Shown here: piece after piece, positions 1-7,661 of the stretch
Layout: each line of letters starts with the position of its first letter
Numbering within the stretch: position 1 is the stretch's first letter
Assembly (NCBI GenBank): GCA_903945605.1
Contig: CAJAWH010000051.1
Location: forward strand, 1 to 47,095
Reading direction: 5' to 3'
Source of the DNA: an uncultured Methylococcaceae bacterium
GTDB lineage: Bacteria; Pseudomonadota; Gammaproteobacteria; Methylococcales; Methylomonadaceae
DNA length: 47,095 bases
Notes under the pieces: model-generated
What the model was told of the DNA's origin: nothing
Database searches by the model: none
What the model saw: only the letters and a program-made list of their open reading frames with translations
Program-made: the position numbers and the translations under genes

Positions 1-69
1 GGTTTTTAATCCACGCCCCAAGTCTTGCAAGGCTGAAATCATTTTGGGGTCTGTTATCATGTCGCTCAT
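1..69 (-). CDS. Unidentified protein, N-terminal fragment cut by window edge
   Basis: An ATG at 69 on the minus strand is preceded by a strong Shine-Dalgarno run (AGGAGG, seven bases upstream, complement of 75-80). The reading frame stays open for 23 codons to the left edge, beginning [18 protein letters not shown]. The fragment is too short to assign to a family. The good ribosome site and clean frame are the only support that it is a real gene; most of it lies outside the window. Confidence 0.45.
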   Translation of the reverse strand, partial: MSDMITDPKMISALQDLGRGLKT

Positions 70-84
70 TTTTTCCTCCTTTAG

Positions 85-101
85 TGCCATATTTTATGGC
101 A
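85..101. promoter_or_regulatory. Inverted repeat upstream of the left-edge gene
   Basis: TGCCATA-TTT-TATGGCA is a perfect 7-bp inverted repeat with a 3-base spacer. It sits just upstream of the Shine-Dalgarno sequence of the minus-strand gene that starts at 69. It could be an operator or an mRNA leader hairpin; nothing distinguishes the two. Confidence 0.3.
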
Positions 102-111
102 TTCAAAAATA

Positions 112-535
112 AGCGGTTACACGGTTTTATTTACACCCTCAACTTTATGTGATGAAGGCGATCTTCTAATATGTGTACGTGGTTCAACAACAGGCCGAAC
201 GAATATTGCGGGATTTAAGTCTTGTATCGGACGCGGAGTGGCTGCCATACGTCCATATTTCGCTGATCAGTTCATACGATTGTTCATTTGGAGTCAGCGA
301 TCATCGATAATAGCTATTGGAAGGGGAATAGCTTTCCAGAGTATAAGTAAAAATCAAATTGAAGAATTAGCTATCCCACTCCCCCCCCCTAGCCGAACAA
401 CACCGCATCGTCGCCAAAGTCGATCAGCTCATGGCCCTGTGCGACCAACTGGAAAGCCAACTCAGCAGCACCGCAACCGACCGCCGCAGCTTGCTGGAAG
501 CCATCCTGCACCAGGCACTGCTGCCAGCGGGCTAA
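112..535 (+). pseudogene. hsdS: Type I restriction specificity subunit (hsdS), 3' fragment with frameshift
   Basis: Two frames read as the C-terminal part of a type I restriction-modification DNA-recognition subunit. The first (about 112-388) contains EGDLLICVRGSTTGRTNIAG and then AFQSISKNQIEELAIPLPP, typical of the end of a target recognition domain. The second (from 389) continues with LAEQHRIVAKVDQLMALCDQ and ends LLEAILHQALLPAG, the conserved distal helix. The switch happens in a run of nine C bases at 381-389, and removing one C restores a single reading frame. The 5' half of the gene is absent, so the 5' boundary given here is approximate, and no hsdM or hsdR is visible. The DNA before 390 is more AT-rich than what follows. 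This is a decayed remnant and not a working specificity gene. Confidence 0.85.
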
Positions 536-572
536 GCTACTGAAAATAGCCTTGGTTCAGTTAAGCCAGCCG

Positions 573-728
573 CTAAAAAATCTGCATGTTCCGATTGGGC
601 CAAGTACTGCCCGCTGTCGGTTGCCGCGCCCAAGCCAATGCGTCTGCAATATCTTGCTCCCCTAAATCCAGTTCCGCCAGCTTGGCGCGCACCGCATCAG
701 CCACCGTTGCTGTGATGCTTTTTGGCAT
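573..728 (-). CDS. Short ORF, possible antitoxin remnant
   Basis: From the ATG at 728 the frame encodes about 51 residues (MPKSITATVADAVRAKLAEL, then an acidic helix ending ALAWAR and a low-complexity tail). An acidic amphipathic helix ending in AWAR is reminiscent of small type II antitoxins, but I cannot name a family. The gene lies between the hsdS scar and a damaged DUF4160 gene, so it is probably a fragment as well. No partner toxin is visible. Confidence 0.25.
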   Translation of the reverse strand: MPKSITATVADAVRAKLAELDLGEQDIADALAWARQPTAGSTWPNRNMQIF

Positions 729-826
729 GGATGCAGCCAGGCAATCCACTATCAACCACACCCATTATTCGTTGTTTCGAGTGAAATTGGGCTACAATGA
801 TTTATTTGATTTTGTTAGGGGCAACC

Positions 827-1028
827 ATGCCAACCATCAGCATGTTTTACGGTATTCTTGTATCCATGTATGTTTTCGATTCGGATAAACATCATTTGCC
901 GCATATCCATGTCCGTTATAATGAAGTTAATTCAGGCGTGGATAGAGCTGCATCAGAATGACCTAATGGCTGATTGGTATCTGGCCACCAATGGCCAGAC
1001 GCCTTTTAAAATAGAACCTTTGCGCTAA
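827..1028 (+). pseudogene. DUF4160 family protein gene with internal deletion
   Basis: The frame from ATG 827 gives MPTISMFYGILVSMYVFDSD followed by KHHLPHIHVRY, the typical N-terminus of DUF4160 proteins. It runs into a TGA at 959. A second frame from 921 gives the typical C-terminus (LIQAWIELHQNDLMADW, ending PFKIEPLR) and stops at 1026-1028. The middle of the family, roughly 25-30 residues carrying the GEL-type segment, is missing, and the two halves are out of frame. DUF4160 genes usually precede a DUF2442 gene, as here. The pair is often regarded as toxin-antitoxin-like, but the role is not established. The first partner cannot make a full protein in this copy. Confidence 0.8.
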
Positions 1029-1031
1029 GTT

Positions 1032-1274
1032 ATGACGATGACACCTGATGTGGTTCAAGTAAAACCACTAGCCGATTATTGCTTGGAGACCGTTTTTGAA
1101 AATGGCGAGCGGCGTTGGTTTGATATGAAACCATTGCTTTCTTATCCAGCCTTCTCGGCATTGACTGAACAGAATCTTTTCATGAAGGCGTCCGTCGCAT
1201 ACGGTACTGTGGTATGGAACGATGAGATTGACCTTTCTCCAGATACGCTTTACCTTCGTGGTCGGCCGCTTTAA
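1032..1274 (+). CDS. DUF2442 domain protein
   Basis: This 80-residue protein has the DUF2442 pattern: V..V.P..DY.L...F.NGE.R.FD..PLL.Y..F..L, and an ending W.D..DL.PD.LYL.G. It starts three bases after the stop of the broken DUF4160 gene, so the two were presumably co-translated. DUF2442 proteins are small, probably DNA- or partner-binding proteins of unknown role that occur next to DUF4160. This member looks intact while its partner is deleted. That would fit survival of the neutralising half of a two-gene module, but this is inference. Confidence 0.8.
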   Translation: MTMTPDVVQVKPLADYCLETVFENGERRWFDMKPLLSYPAFSALTEQNLFMKASVAYGTVVWNDEIDLSPDTLYLRGRPL

Positions 1275-1322
1275 AAATAAATCCGTACGGCCTGACAACG
1301 CAGGTACGCTAACAAGCCCTGT

Positions 1323-2003
1323 TCAGCCTTTAATAACCCCATCTTCCATGTGCAACACTTTGCCGATTTTTGCCGCCAGCTCATGATCGTGGGTGACCAC
1401 CAAAAAGCTGACATTCAGCTCTTGGTTAAGCTCCAGCATCAATTCATAAACTTGGCTGGCGGTTTTGCTGTCCAAGTTGCCGGTCGGCTCATCCGCCAGC
1501 ACAATACTGGGGCGGTTGATCAGCGCCCGCGCCACCGCAGCACGTTGGCGCTCGCCACCCGATAGCTCGCCAGGTTTGTGTTCAATACGATGCCCCAGCC
1601 CTACCCGTTGCAACAAGGCGGTTGCCTTAAGCCGTGCTTCGCTGACTTTGAGGCCAGCGATCAGCAGTGGCATGGCGACATTTTCCAATACCGTGAACTC
1701 GCCTAACAGATGATGTGACTGGTAAATAAAGCCCAGTGACTGATTGCGCAACTTGGCCAATTTGGCGCCTTTGACCGTATTGAGATTGACACCGTCCAAG
1801 ACCACCGAACCGCTGCTGGCTTTTTCCAGCCCACCCAGCAAATGCAGCAAGGTGCTTTTGCCGGAACCGGAAGCGCCCATGATCGCCACCCGCTCACCGG
1901 CATTGATTTGCAAATCGACACCTTTTAGCACTTCAACATGCAGCCCGCCTTGGTCGTAACGTTTGCTCAACTGTTGGCATTGCAAAATGATCCGGTCACT
2001 CAT
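1323..2003 (-). CDS. lolD: Lipoprotein-releasing system ATP-binding protein LolD
   Basis: A 226-residue ABC ATPase that powers release of outer-membrane lipoproteins from the inner membrane to the carrier LolA. It has a Walker A GASGSGKS, a Q-loop near YQSHHLLGEFT, the signature LSGGERQRAAVARAL and a Walker B VLADEPTGNLD. The LGEFTALEN-like stretch after the Q-loop is typical of LolD and related lipoprotein or MacB-type ATPases. The ATG at 2003 overlaps the lolC stop by eight bases (ATGAGTGA), which decides the start over a longer upstream frame. It is the last gene of a fur-lolC-lolD run. No lolE follows it within the window. Confidence 0.92.
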   Translation of the reverse strand: MSDRIILQCQQLSKRYDQGGLHVEVLKGVDLQINAGERVAIMGASGSGKSTLLHLLGGLEKASSGSVVLDGVNLNTVKGAKLAKLRNQSLGFIYQSHHLLGEFTVLENVAMPLLIAGLKVSEARLKATALLQRVGLGHRIEHKPGELSGGERQRAAVARALINRPSIVLADEPTGNLDSKTASQVYELMLELNQELNVSFLVVTHDHELAAKIGKVLHMEDGVIKG

Positions 2004-3240
2004 AACGCAGCACCTCCGCAGGGTTGATTTTCGATGCTTGCCAAGCAGGGTATAACGTGGCCAGCAGCGACAGCCAAAAAGCCATACCGGCAATCACGTA
2101 GACATCAGCCCAAACCAGTTTGGAAGGCACTTGGTTGATGTAATACACATCCGCCGCCATAAACTGCACATGAAACAGTTTTTCGATGGCCGGTACGATG
2201 GTTTCCACGTTTAACGCCAACGCCACGCCGCCCGCGGTGCCCAATGCCGTGCCAAACAAGCCGATAACGGTGCCCAACACCATAAAAATGCCCATCACTG
2301 AACCCGAGGTAAGGCCCTGTGTCTTCAAAATGGCAATATCGCCGCGCTTGTCAGTGACCACCATCACCAAGGTGGAGACAATGTTAAATGCCGCCACTGC
2401 CACAATCAGCAAGAGAATGACAAACATCACCCGTTTTTCGATTTGTACGGCACGGAAGAAGTTGCTGTGCGCCTGAGTCCAGTCACTGACAATATAATCT
2501 TGCAAATATTCCCCCATGCTGTGGGTGATTTGCGGCGCGTTGAACAGATCGTCCAGCTTGATCCGCAAGCCAGAAACGGCGCTGTCCAAACGGAACAGCT
2601 TGGCGGCATCTTCGATATGGATTAACGCCATATTGCGGTCATACTCGTACATGCCCACCTGAAAAGTGCCCACCACAGTGAACCGGCGCAACCTGGGCAC
2701 AATGCCCGCTGGCGTGGAATTGACCTGCGGGCTGATGACGGTGACTTTATCGCCAACCAGCACGCCCAGATAATTGGCCAATTCTTGCCCCAGCACTATG
2801 CCGTATTCGCCCGGCACTAGATTGGCCAGCTTGCCTTGGTGCATTTTTTGGGCCACGTCAGAAACTTTGCTTTCGGTGGCGGGCATAATGCCATTAAGCA
2901 TGGTGCCACTGACGCGCCGGTCGGCATTGATCATCACTTGTCCGGTAATAAACGGCGCCGCCCCTTCAATATGCGGGTAATCTTTGATGCGCCTGTCCAA
3001 GCCTTGCCAATCGTCCAGTTGCCCGTTTGGCCCGGTAATGGTGGCGTGGGCGGTCATGCCCAATATCCGTTCGCGCAATTCCGCTTCAAAGCCGTTCATC
3101 ACGGACAATACCGTAATCAGTGCGGTGACTCCTAAGGCAATGCCCAAAACCGATGTCAGGGTGATAAAAGAAATAAATTGGGTGCGGCGTTTGGCCCGTG
3201 TATAACGCAGGCCGATATAAAAAATCAGTGGTTTGAACAT
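1996..3240 (-). CDS. lolC: Lipoprotein-releasing system permease LolC/LolF-type
   Basis: A 414-residue inner-membrane permease of the FtsX/MacB superfamily. The N-terminus (MFKPLIFYIGLRYTRAKRR) leads into a first membrane helix at about residues 22-50. A large periplasmic domain follows to about residue 265, then three C-terminal helices and the ending PAEVLRYE. With LolD it would extract lipoproteins for LolA. In E. coli the order is lolC-lolD-lolE; here only one permease gene is present next to lolD. It may therefore work as a homodimer (LolF type), or lolE may lie elsewhere. It starts 15 bases after fur, so co-transcription with the iron regulator is likely. Confidence 0.9.
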   Translation of the reverse strand: MFKPLIFYIGLRYTRAKRRTQFISFITLTSVLGIALGVTALITVLSVMNGFEAELRERILGMTAHATITGPNGQLDDWQGLDRRIKDYPHIEGAAPFITGQVMINADRRVSGTMLNGIMPATESKVSDVAQKMHQGKLANLVPGEYGIVLGQELANYLGVLVGDKVTVISPQVNSTPAGIVPRLRRFTVVGTFQVGMYEYDRNMALIHIEDAAKLFRLDSAVSGLRIKLDDLFNAPQITHSMGEYLQDYIVSDWTQAHSNFFRAVQIEKRVMFVILLLIVAVAAFNIVSTLVMVVTDKRGDIAILKTQGLTSGSVMGIFMVLGTVIGLFGTALGTAGGVALALNVETIVPAIEKLFHVQFMAADVYYINQVPSKLVWADVYVIAGMAFWLSLLATLYPAWQASKINPAEVLRYE

Positions 3241-3255
3241 GAAATCCTGGAGGGG

Positions 3256-3678
3256 TTAAAATTCAGTTTTTTTGCATTGGGGGCAGAAGCCGTACAGGTA
3301 CAAGCTATGGTCAGTCAGCTGGTAACCCAGTTTTGCGGCAATTTCCCGTTGCCGGGCTTCAATCAGCTCATCGGTGAATTCATCCACTTTGCCGCAACTC
3401 ATGCACAGGATATGGTCATGGTGGTCACCTTTTGCCAATTCGAAAACGGAATTGCCGCCTTCAAAATAATGGCGGGTCACTAATCCGGCGGCTTCAAATT
3501 GTGTCAAGACACGGTACACCGTTGCCAAGCCGATTTCTTCATTTTCGCTAATCAGGATTTTATAAACTTTTTCTGCTGTCAAGTGATGCTCATCAACTTG
3601 TTTTTCCAAAATCTCTAAAATCTTCATCCTTGGCAAAGTGACCTTAAGGCCCACATTTCTTAAATCATTTGATTCCAA
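3256..3678 (-). CDS. fur: Ferric uptake regulator Fur
   Basis: A 140-residue metal-dependent repressor that shuts down iron-acquisition genes when Fe(II) is plentiful. The N-terminal winged helix contains LGLKVTLPR-like and EIGLATVYRVLTQFEAAGLV segments. The C-terminal dimer and metal domain contains GDHHDHILCMSCGKVDEF and FCPQCK, which carry the regulatory histidines and two CxxC pairs. It is slightly shorter than E. coli Fur (148). It is divergent from bamE, as in many gammaproteobacteria, and leads directly into lolCD. Confidence 0.95.
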   Translation of the reverse strand: MESNDLRNVGLKVTLPRMKILEILEKQVDEHHLTAEKVYKILISENEEIGLATVYRVLTQFEAAGLVTRHYFEGGNSVFELAKGDHHDHILCMSCGKVDEFTDELIEARQREIAAKLGYQLTDHSLYLYGFCPQCKKTEF

Positions 3679-3813
3679 CAGATTCTCTCCGGTTTAGCCC
3701 AATACTTGATTGCTCCAGTGCCATTGTAGCCTTTTTGGGCATCAAGGGCATGACTTTATAGGATTATTGCCGGACATCCTGTATCATTAAAAATTTAGTT
3801 TTCCTAAGGCTCA

Positions 3814-4380
3814 ATGAGAACGTCGCTTTTGTCTTGGCTTTCGGCTTGCCCGCACCGCTTGTGCAAGCCCGCCCGCCCGCTGCTGCTATTTGCCATACTG
3901 GCGCAAACGGCTTGCTCCACCATCCTGAACAATTTGCCCGGGGTTTATAGCATTACCATTCAACAAGGCAATATTGTTGATCAGGCTATGATCGACCAGT
4001 TACGCCCGCACATGAGCAAACGCCAAGTGCTGTTTATCATGGGATCACCCATGCTGGAGGATTTTTTTCATGAAAACCGCTGGGACTACCTTTATTACAA
4101 CAAGCCCAGCGGCAGTGACTTGGTACAAAAAAAGGTCACTTTATATTTTGAAAATGACCAAGTGGTTGCCATTCAAGGCGATTTTAAACCGGGTGGTGGC
4201 CCAGCGGTAAAACCGACCGAACAGCTGCAAACGGCTTATTTGCCCAAACGTAAGTTTGATAAAACATTAATGGAAAAAATCACCGGTATTTTTGATCTTA
4301 GCGACGAGGAATTGGACAAAAAAGCCGCCAAGGCGCGTAATGCCACTGATAACATCATCGAAACAAAAACCACCCGATAA
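3814..4380 (+). CDS. bamE: Outer membrane assembly lipoprotein BamE (SmpA/OmlA)
   Basis: A small lipoprotein of the BAM complex, which folds beta-barrel proteins into the outer membrane. The N-terminus has a hydrophobic signal segment ending ILAQTACS, with the lipobox cysteine at about residue 34. The SmpA/OmlA core follows: GNIVDQAMIDQLRPHMSKRQ, V.FIMGSP, and the WDYLYY strand. At 188 residues it is longer than E. coli BamE (113), with an extra C-terminal extension after KPGGGPA that contains TLMEKITGIFDLSDEELDKK. The gene is divergent from fur and converges on rnfH with four bases between stops. Confidence 0.92.
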   Translation: MRTSLLSWLSACPHRLCKPARPLLLFAILAQTACSTILNNLPGVYSITIQQGNIVDQAMIDQLRPHMSKRQVLFIMGSPMLEDFFHENRWDYLYYNKPSGSDLVQKKVTLYFENDQVVAIQGDFKPGGGPAVKPTEQLQTAYLPKRKFDKTLMEKITGIFDLSDEELDKKAAKARNATDNIIETKTTR

Positions 4381-4384
4381 GCCG

Positions 4385-4684
4385 TTATTTTTTTGCCGCC
4401 CGCCGCCTTCTGGCTTCTTTGGGGTCGGCGCACAACGGGCGGTATATCTCCACCCTATCGCCCTGTTTAAGCACATGGTCTGACTTTAAGACCGTGGCAA
4501 AAACCCCCACTGTCAAATCCGCCCCGGCTATTTCGGGGCAGCGTTCCTGCAATCCTGACGCGGCAATGGCTTCGGCAATGGTTGCCCCTTCCGGCATATC
4601 CAAGGCCACCAGTAGCTGTTGCAAAGGCGTGGCATAAGCCACTTCAACCGCTATCACGTTAGGCGGGCTATCATTTTGCGGCAT
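4385..4684 (-). CDS. rnfH: RnfH-family ubiquitin-like protein
   Basis: A 99-residue beta-grasp protein of the RnfH family (PF03658, called RatB in E. coli). Visible features are VIAVEVAYATPLQQ at the start, a VFATVLKSDHVLKQGDRVEI strand and the conserved YRPLCADPKEARRRRA tail. The ATG at 4684 overlaps the end of ratA by 14 bases, so the two are translationally linked. Its biochemical role is unsettled; in some bacteria rnfH sits with the Rnf electron-transfer genes, but no rnf genes are seen here. Confidence 0.9.
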   Translation of the reverse strand: MPQNDSPPNVIAVEVAYATPLQQLLVALDMPEGATIAEAIAASGLQERCPEIAGADLTVGVFATVLKSDHVLKQGDRVEIYRPLCADPKEARRRRAAKK

Positions 4685-5108
4685 AAATTTCTTTGGCGCG
4701 GCTGGTGAACGAGCTGACCATGGTGTTGCATATCTGGTTAAACACGGCACCAAATGCCAAGCTGGCCAATTTGCCGGACATTTCAAACTCCAAATCCAAG
4801 GAAATCTTGCTGGCATCTTCGCGCAGCGGCATAAATCGCCACACCCCCTCCAAACTGGAAAACGGCCCGTCCAGCAAGGACACGGTGATTTTACCGCCCC
4901 TATCAATGCGGTTGCGGGTGGAAAACGCTTTTTTAAAGCCGCCTTTATTAATCATCAATTCCGCTTCAACAAAGTCCTCGCCACGGCTGATGATGCGGCT
5001 GCCGCTGCACCAAGGCAAAAATTGCGGATAAGATTCTATGTCGTTGACCAGCTCAAACATTTGCAGCGCAGAAAATTTTACTAGGGCGCTTTTCTGGACT
5101 AAAGTCAT
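4671..5108 (-). CDS. ratA: RatA-type START domain protein
   Basis: A 145-residue START/polyketide-cyclase fold protein. It shows the family pattern SALQMFELVNDIESYPQFLP followed by WC, a central DGPFSSLEGVWRF segment and an amphipathic C-terminal helix. E. coli RatA has been described as inhibiting 70S ribosome association, while mitochondrial homologues (Coq10) bind ubiquinone; which role applies here is unknown. The start MTLVQKSALV at 5108 is chosen because the upstream extension overlaps the neighbouring transporter and lacks family similarity. It is grouped with rnfH, bamE and smpB as in many gammaproteobacteria. Confidence 0.9.
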   Translation of the reverse strand: MTLVQKSALVKFSALQMFELVNDIESYPQFLPWCSGSRIISRGEDFVEAELMINKGGFKKAFSTRNRIDRGGKITVSLLDGPFSSLEGVWRFMPLREDASKISLDLEFEMSGKLASLAFGAVFNQICNTMVSSFTSRAKEIYAAK

Positions 5109-5110
5109 TG

Positions 5111-6469
5111 CTACACCACCCCGACAACGGACAAAAAGACCACAAAAATAGCCGTTGTGGCAAGGTAACGGATCAATAACCGCCAAGCTTGGTAATGCAA
5201 CGGCTTGGCCATTGCCAATTCTGCTTCGCTATGCGCCTGGCCCATCATCCAACCGGCAAAAATGGCGATACAAAACCCGCCAATCGGCAACATCAGGTTG
5301 GAGGTCAAATAATCCAATAAATCATAGAAGGTTTTGCCGAACACGGTGACATCAGCACCAACATTGAACGACAAGGCCGAACCAAAGCCCAACAGCCAAG
5401 TGACCCCGCCAGCGTACCAGCAGGCTTTGCCGCGTTCCATGCCTTTGTTTTCCACCAGCCAGGACACCGCCGGTTCAATCAGGGCAATTGACGAAGACAG
5501 GGCGGCAAACACCAGCATCACAAAAAACAAGATGCCGAACAGCCAACCGCCAAACATGTTGCCAAAAGCAATCGGCAAGCTTTCAAAAATCAGCCCCGGG
5601 CCAGAATTGAGCGGCAAGCCATTGCTCAGCACAATCGGGAAAATGGCAATCCCGGCCAACAAGGCCACCACTGTATCGGCAACGGCAATAATGGTAATGG
5701 TTTCGGTGATGGACACCTTTTTGGGCAAATAAGCGCCGTACACCATCACCGCCCCCATACCGATACCCAACGAGAAAAATGCCTGCCCCAAGGCCACCAA
5801 AATGGCGTTGCCGGTCAGTTTGCTGAAATCGGGGTTAAATAGAAAATGCAGGCCCTGAAAATAACTGTCGGTGGTCATGGCATAGCCGACCAATAAAAAC
5901 AGCAGCAAAAATAGCCCCGGTATCAAAAAATGGATGGATTTCTCAAAGCCTTGGCTAAGGCCACGGGCTACGATAAACATCGTGGCAACCATAAAGCCCG
6001 TGTGCCAGAACAGCAATTGTAGAGGGCTGGCGGTAAACGCCATAAACAAGTTTTTGGCCCCCTGTGCATCCACGCCAAAAAAACTGCCGTCTATGGCTTT
6101 CAGCACATAGCCACAAGCCCAACCGGCAATGACACTGTAATATGACAAAATCAGCACACCGGCAATCATCCCCATCCAGCCCAAATACGGCCAATGCTCA
6201 TCGGCGTTGGCTTCTTTGGTCAAGATAGCCATGGTATGGACCGGATTTTCACGCCCGCGCCTGCCGAACAGCGTTTCTGCCATCATTACGGGAATGCCAA
6301 CTAACGCCACACACAGCAAATAGACAATGACAAACGCGCCACCGCCGTTTTCCCCTGTGATATAAGGGAATTTCCAGATATTGCCAAGACCGACCGCCGA
6401 ACCGGTGGCTGCCAGTATAAATGCGGTGCGCGACGACCATTCGCCGTGGATTGATTTTTTAGTGTCCAT
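5111..6469 (-). CDS. Sodium-dependent transporter, NSS/SNF family
   Basis: A 452-residue inner-membrane symporter of the neurotransmitter:sodium symporter family. The first helix carries the hallmark AATGSAVGLGNIWKFPY sodium and substrate site, followed by GENGGGAF. About eleven to twelve hydrophobic helices are visible. Members import amino acids or related solutes with Na+; the substrate cannot be told from sequence. The ATG at 6469 (MDTKKSIHGEWSSR) is preferred because the WSSR motif normally follows within about ten residues; an in-frame ATG lies eight codons upstream. It stops two bases before ratA starts and may be cotranscribed with ratA-rnfH, an unusual insertion between smpB and ratA. 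Confidence 0.9.
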   Translation of the reverse strand: MDTKKSIHGEWSSRTAFILAATGSAVGLGNIWKFPYITGENGGGAFVIVYLLCVALVGIPVMMAETLFGRRGRENPVHTMAILTKEANADEHWPYLGWMGMIAGVLILSYYSVIAGWACGYVLKAIDGSFFGVDAQGAKNLFMAFTASPLQLLFWHTGFMVATMFIVARGLSQGFEKSIHFLIPGLFLLLFLLVGYAMTTDSYFQGLHFLFNPDFSKLTGNAILVALGQAFFSLGIGMGAVMVYGAYLPKKVSITETITIIAVADTVVALLAGIAIFPIVLSNGLPLNSGPGLIFESLPIAFGNMFGGWLFGILFFVMLVFAALSSSIALIEPAVSWLVENKGMERGKACWYAGGVTWLLGFGSALSFNVGADVTVFGKTFYDLLDYLTSNLMLPIGGFCIAIFAGWMMGQAHSEAELAMAKPLHYQAWRLLIRYLATTAIFVVFLSVVGVV

Positions 6470-6614
6470 TATTGGGGCCTGTAATAAACTCAAAGATTGT
6501 TAAATGCCTCGGCAACCAAATCCGGTGCGGGGCTTTTCTGACTGCTTGGGTAAATATCGAGTAAAATAACAAAATTATTACATTACGTCAGTTTAAAGTT
6601 GCAAGCAGTCCAAC

Positions 6615-7100
6615 ATGGCCGAAAAAAAGAACCAAAAGCATAAGAATCAGCAGAACAGCACCATCGCCGTTAACCGGCAGGCCACCCATGAATATTTTAT
6701 TGAAGAACGATTTGAAGCGGGCTTGGTCTTGGAAGGCTGGGAGGTCAAAAGCCTACGCGCAGGCCGCGTGCAGCTTAAAGAAAGCTATGTGGTCATCAAA
6801 CGGGGCGAGGCTTGGCTGTCGGGGGCGCATATATCCGCACTGCTGTCCGCCTCCACCCATATCAAACCGGAAGCGGTGCGCCACAAAAAGCTGCTGCTCA
6901 ACCGCCACGAACTGAACAAGCTTATCGGGGCGGTGGAACGCAAAGGCTACACCATTATGCCGTTATCAATGTATTGGAAAGCGGGCCGCGCCAAACTGGA
7001 AATTGGCTTGGCCAAAGGCAAGCAATTGCACGACAAACGCGCCGCCTCCAAAGACCGTGACTGGCAGCGTGAGAAAGGCCGCATCATGAAAAAAGGCTAA
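6615..7100 (+). CDS. smpB: SsrA-binding protein SmpB
   Basis: A 161-residue RNA-binding partner of tmRNA, needed for trans-translation rescue of stalled ribosomes. It shows [20 protein letters not shown], the [12 protein letters not shown] core, and the basic C-terminal tail that enters the decoding centre ([11 protein letters not shown], then [12 protein letters not shown]). The length is typical. It is divergent from the NSS transporter. No ssrA (tmRNA) gene was recognised in the window. Confidence 0.96.
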   Translation: MAEKKNQKHKNQQNSTIAVNRQATHEYFIEERFEAGLVLEGWEVKSLRAGRVQLKESYVVIKRGEAWLSGAHISALLSASTHIKPEAVRHKKLLLNRHELNKLIGAVERKGYTIMPLSMYWKAGRAKLEIGLAKGKQLHDKRAASKDRDWQREKGRIMKKG

Positions 7101-7121
7101 TCGGGCTATGCCCCGGATAAA

Positions 7122-7155
7122 GCTGAGCGTAGGCGGGGCTTCGACTACGCGCAGC
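7122..7155. repeat. Hairpin-forming intergenic repeat after smpB
   Basis: GCTGAGCGTAG (7122-7132) pairs imperfectly with CTACGCGCAGC (7145-7155), with a GC-rich loop. The right arm continues into CAACG. Related words (GTTGGCTGAGC.AAGCCGAAGCC) recur at 39052 and 44954, so this is a member of a short dispersed repeat. Its place 20 bases after the smpB stop means it could also end or stabilise the smpB mRNA; there is no T-run. Confidence 0.45.
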
Positions 7156-7249
7156 CAACGTGCCACTTCGCTTAGCTAAGGTGCTGCGTAACATCCGTTA
7201 TTGAAGCATTACAACATTTAAATCGCCACGCACTTCTCTGGACACCCCC

Positions 7250-7609
7250 ATGCAACTTAACGAATTTCTGGACAAAGTCAAAAATCTTGAAGCGCTCAGC
7301 TTTAACGACACTATCGCTGTTATTGCCGCAAACTACCGCTATACACCCAGCACTTTCAGCAATGGCTTAGGGGAACAGCAAGTGGTCAATACGGCTGGCA
7401 CTAACGAAGGCTCGTGCAAAATTTTTGCGTTTGCCATACTGCACGGCTTGACCGAAGCACAAACCCTGAACTTGTTCGGCGATTATTACCGGCTGGACGT
7501 ACTGAACGATCCGGACGGCACCAGCCACGCCAACATCAGGCATTTCATGCGCTTTGGCTGGGCGGGCATCCGGTTTGAAAGGCAGGCTTTAAGTTCGCCT
7601 GAAATCTAA
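7250..7609 (+). CDS. HopJ-family protein
   Basis: A 119-residue protein matching the HopJ family (PF08888). Visible are the N-terminal FLDKVKNLEALSFNDTIAVI helix, the YRYTPSTFSNG motif, GSCKIFAFAILHGLTEAQTL, and the C-terminal GTSHANIRHFMRFGWAGIRF. The family is named after a Pseudomonas type III effector but occurs widely in bacteria without type III secretion, so an effector role is unlikely here. Function is unknown. It stands alone between smpB and a minus-strand antitoxin gene. Confidence 0.85.
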   Translation: MQLNEFLDKVKNLEALSFNDTIAVIAANYRYTPSTFSNGLGEQQVVNTAGTNEGSCKIFAFAILHGLTEAQTLNLFGDYYRLDVLNDPDGTSHANIRHFMRFGWAGIRFERQALSSPEI

Positions 7610-7661
7610 TCCCGCCCACAATCCATAGCAAAGCTGCCATGAAAACTAAATGACTTGGCAA

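Noticed and set aside
573-728. Functional type II antitoxin
   Set aside because: No toxin partner, low-complexity C-terminus and a position in a scarred region; kept only as a low-confidence ORF.
586-888. Open frame of 100 codons on the plus strand
   Set aside because: It overlaps the antitoxin-like frame on the other strand and the DUF4160 start in another frame; its product has no family-like pattern.
4671-4906. Longer start for rnfH inside ratA
   Set aside because: The extension is out-of-frame ratA sequence rich in Cys, Trp and Pro; the RnfH similarity begins only at 4684.
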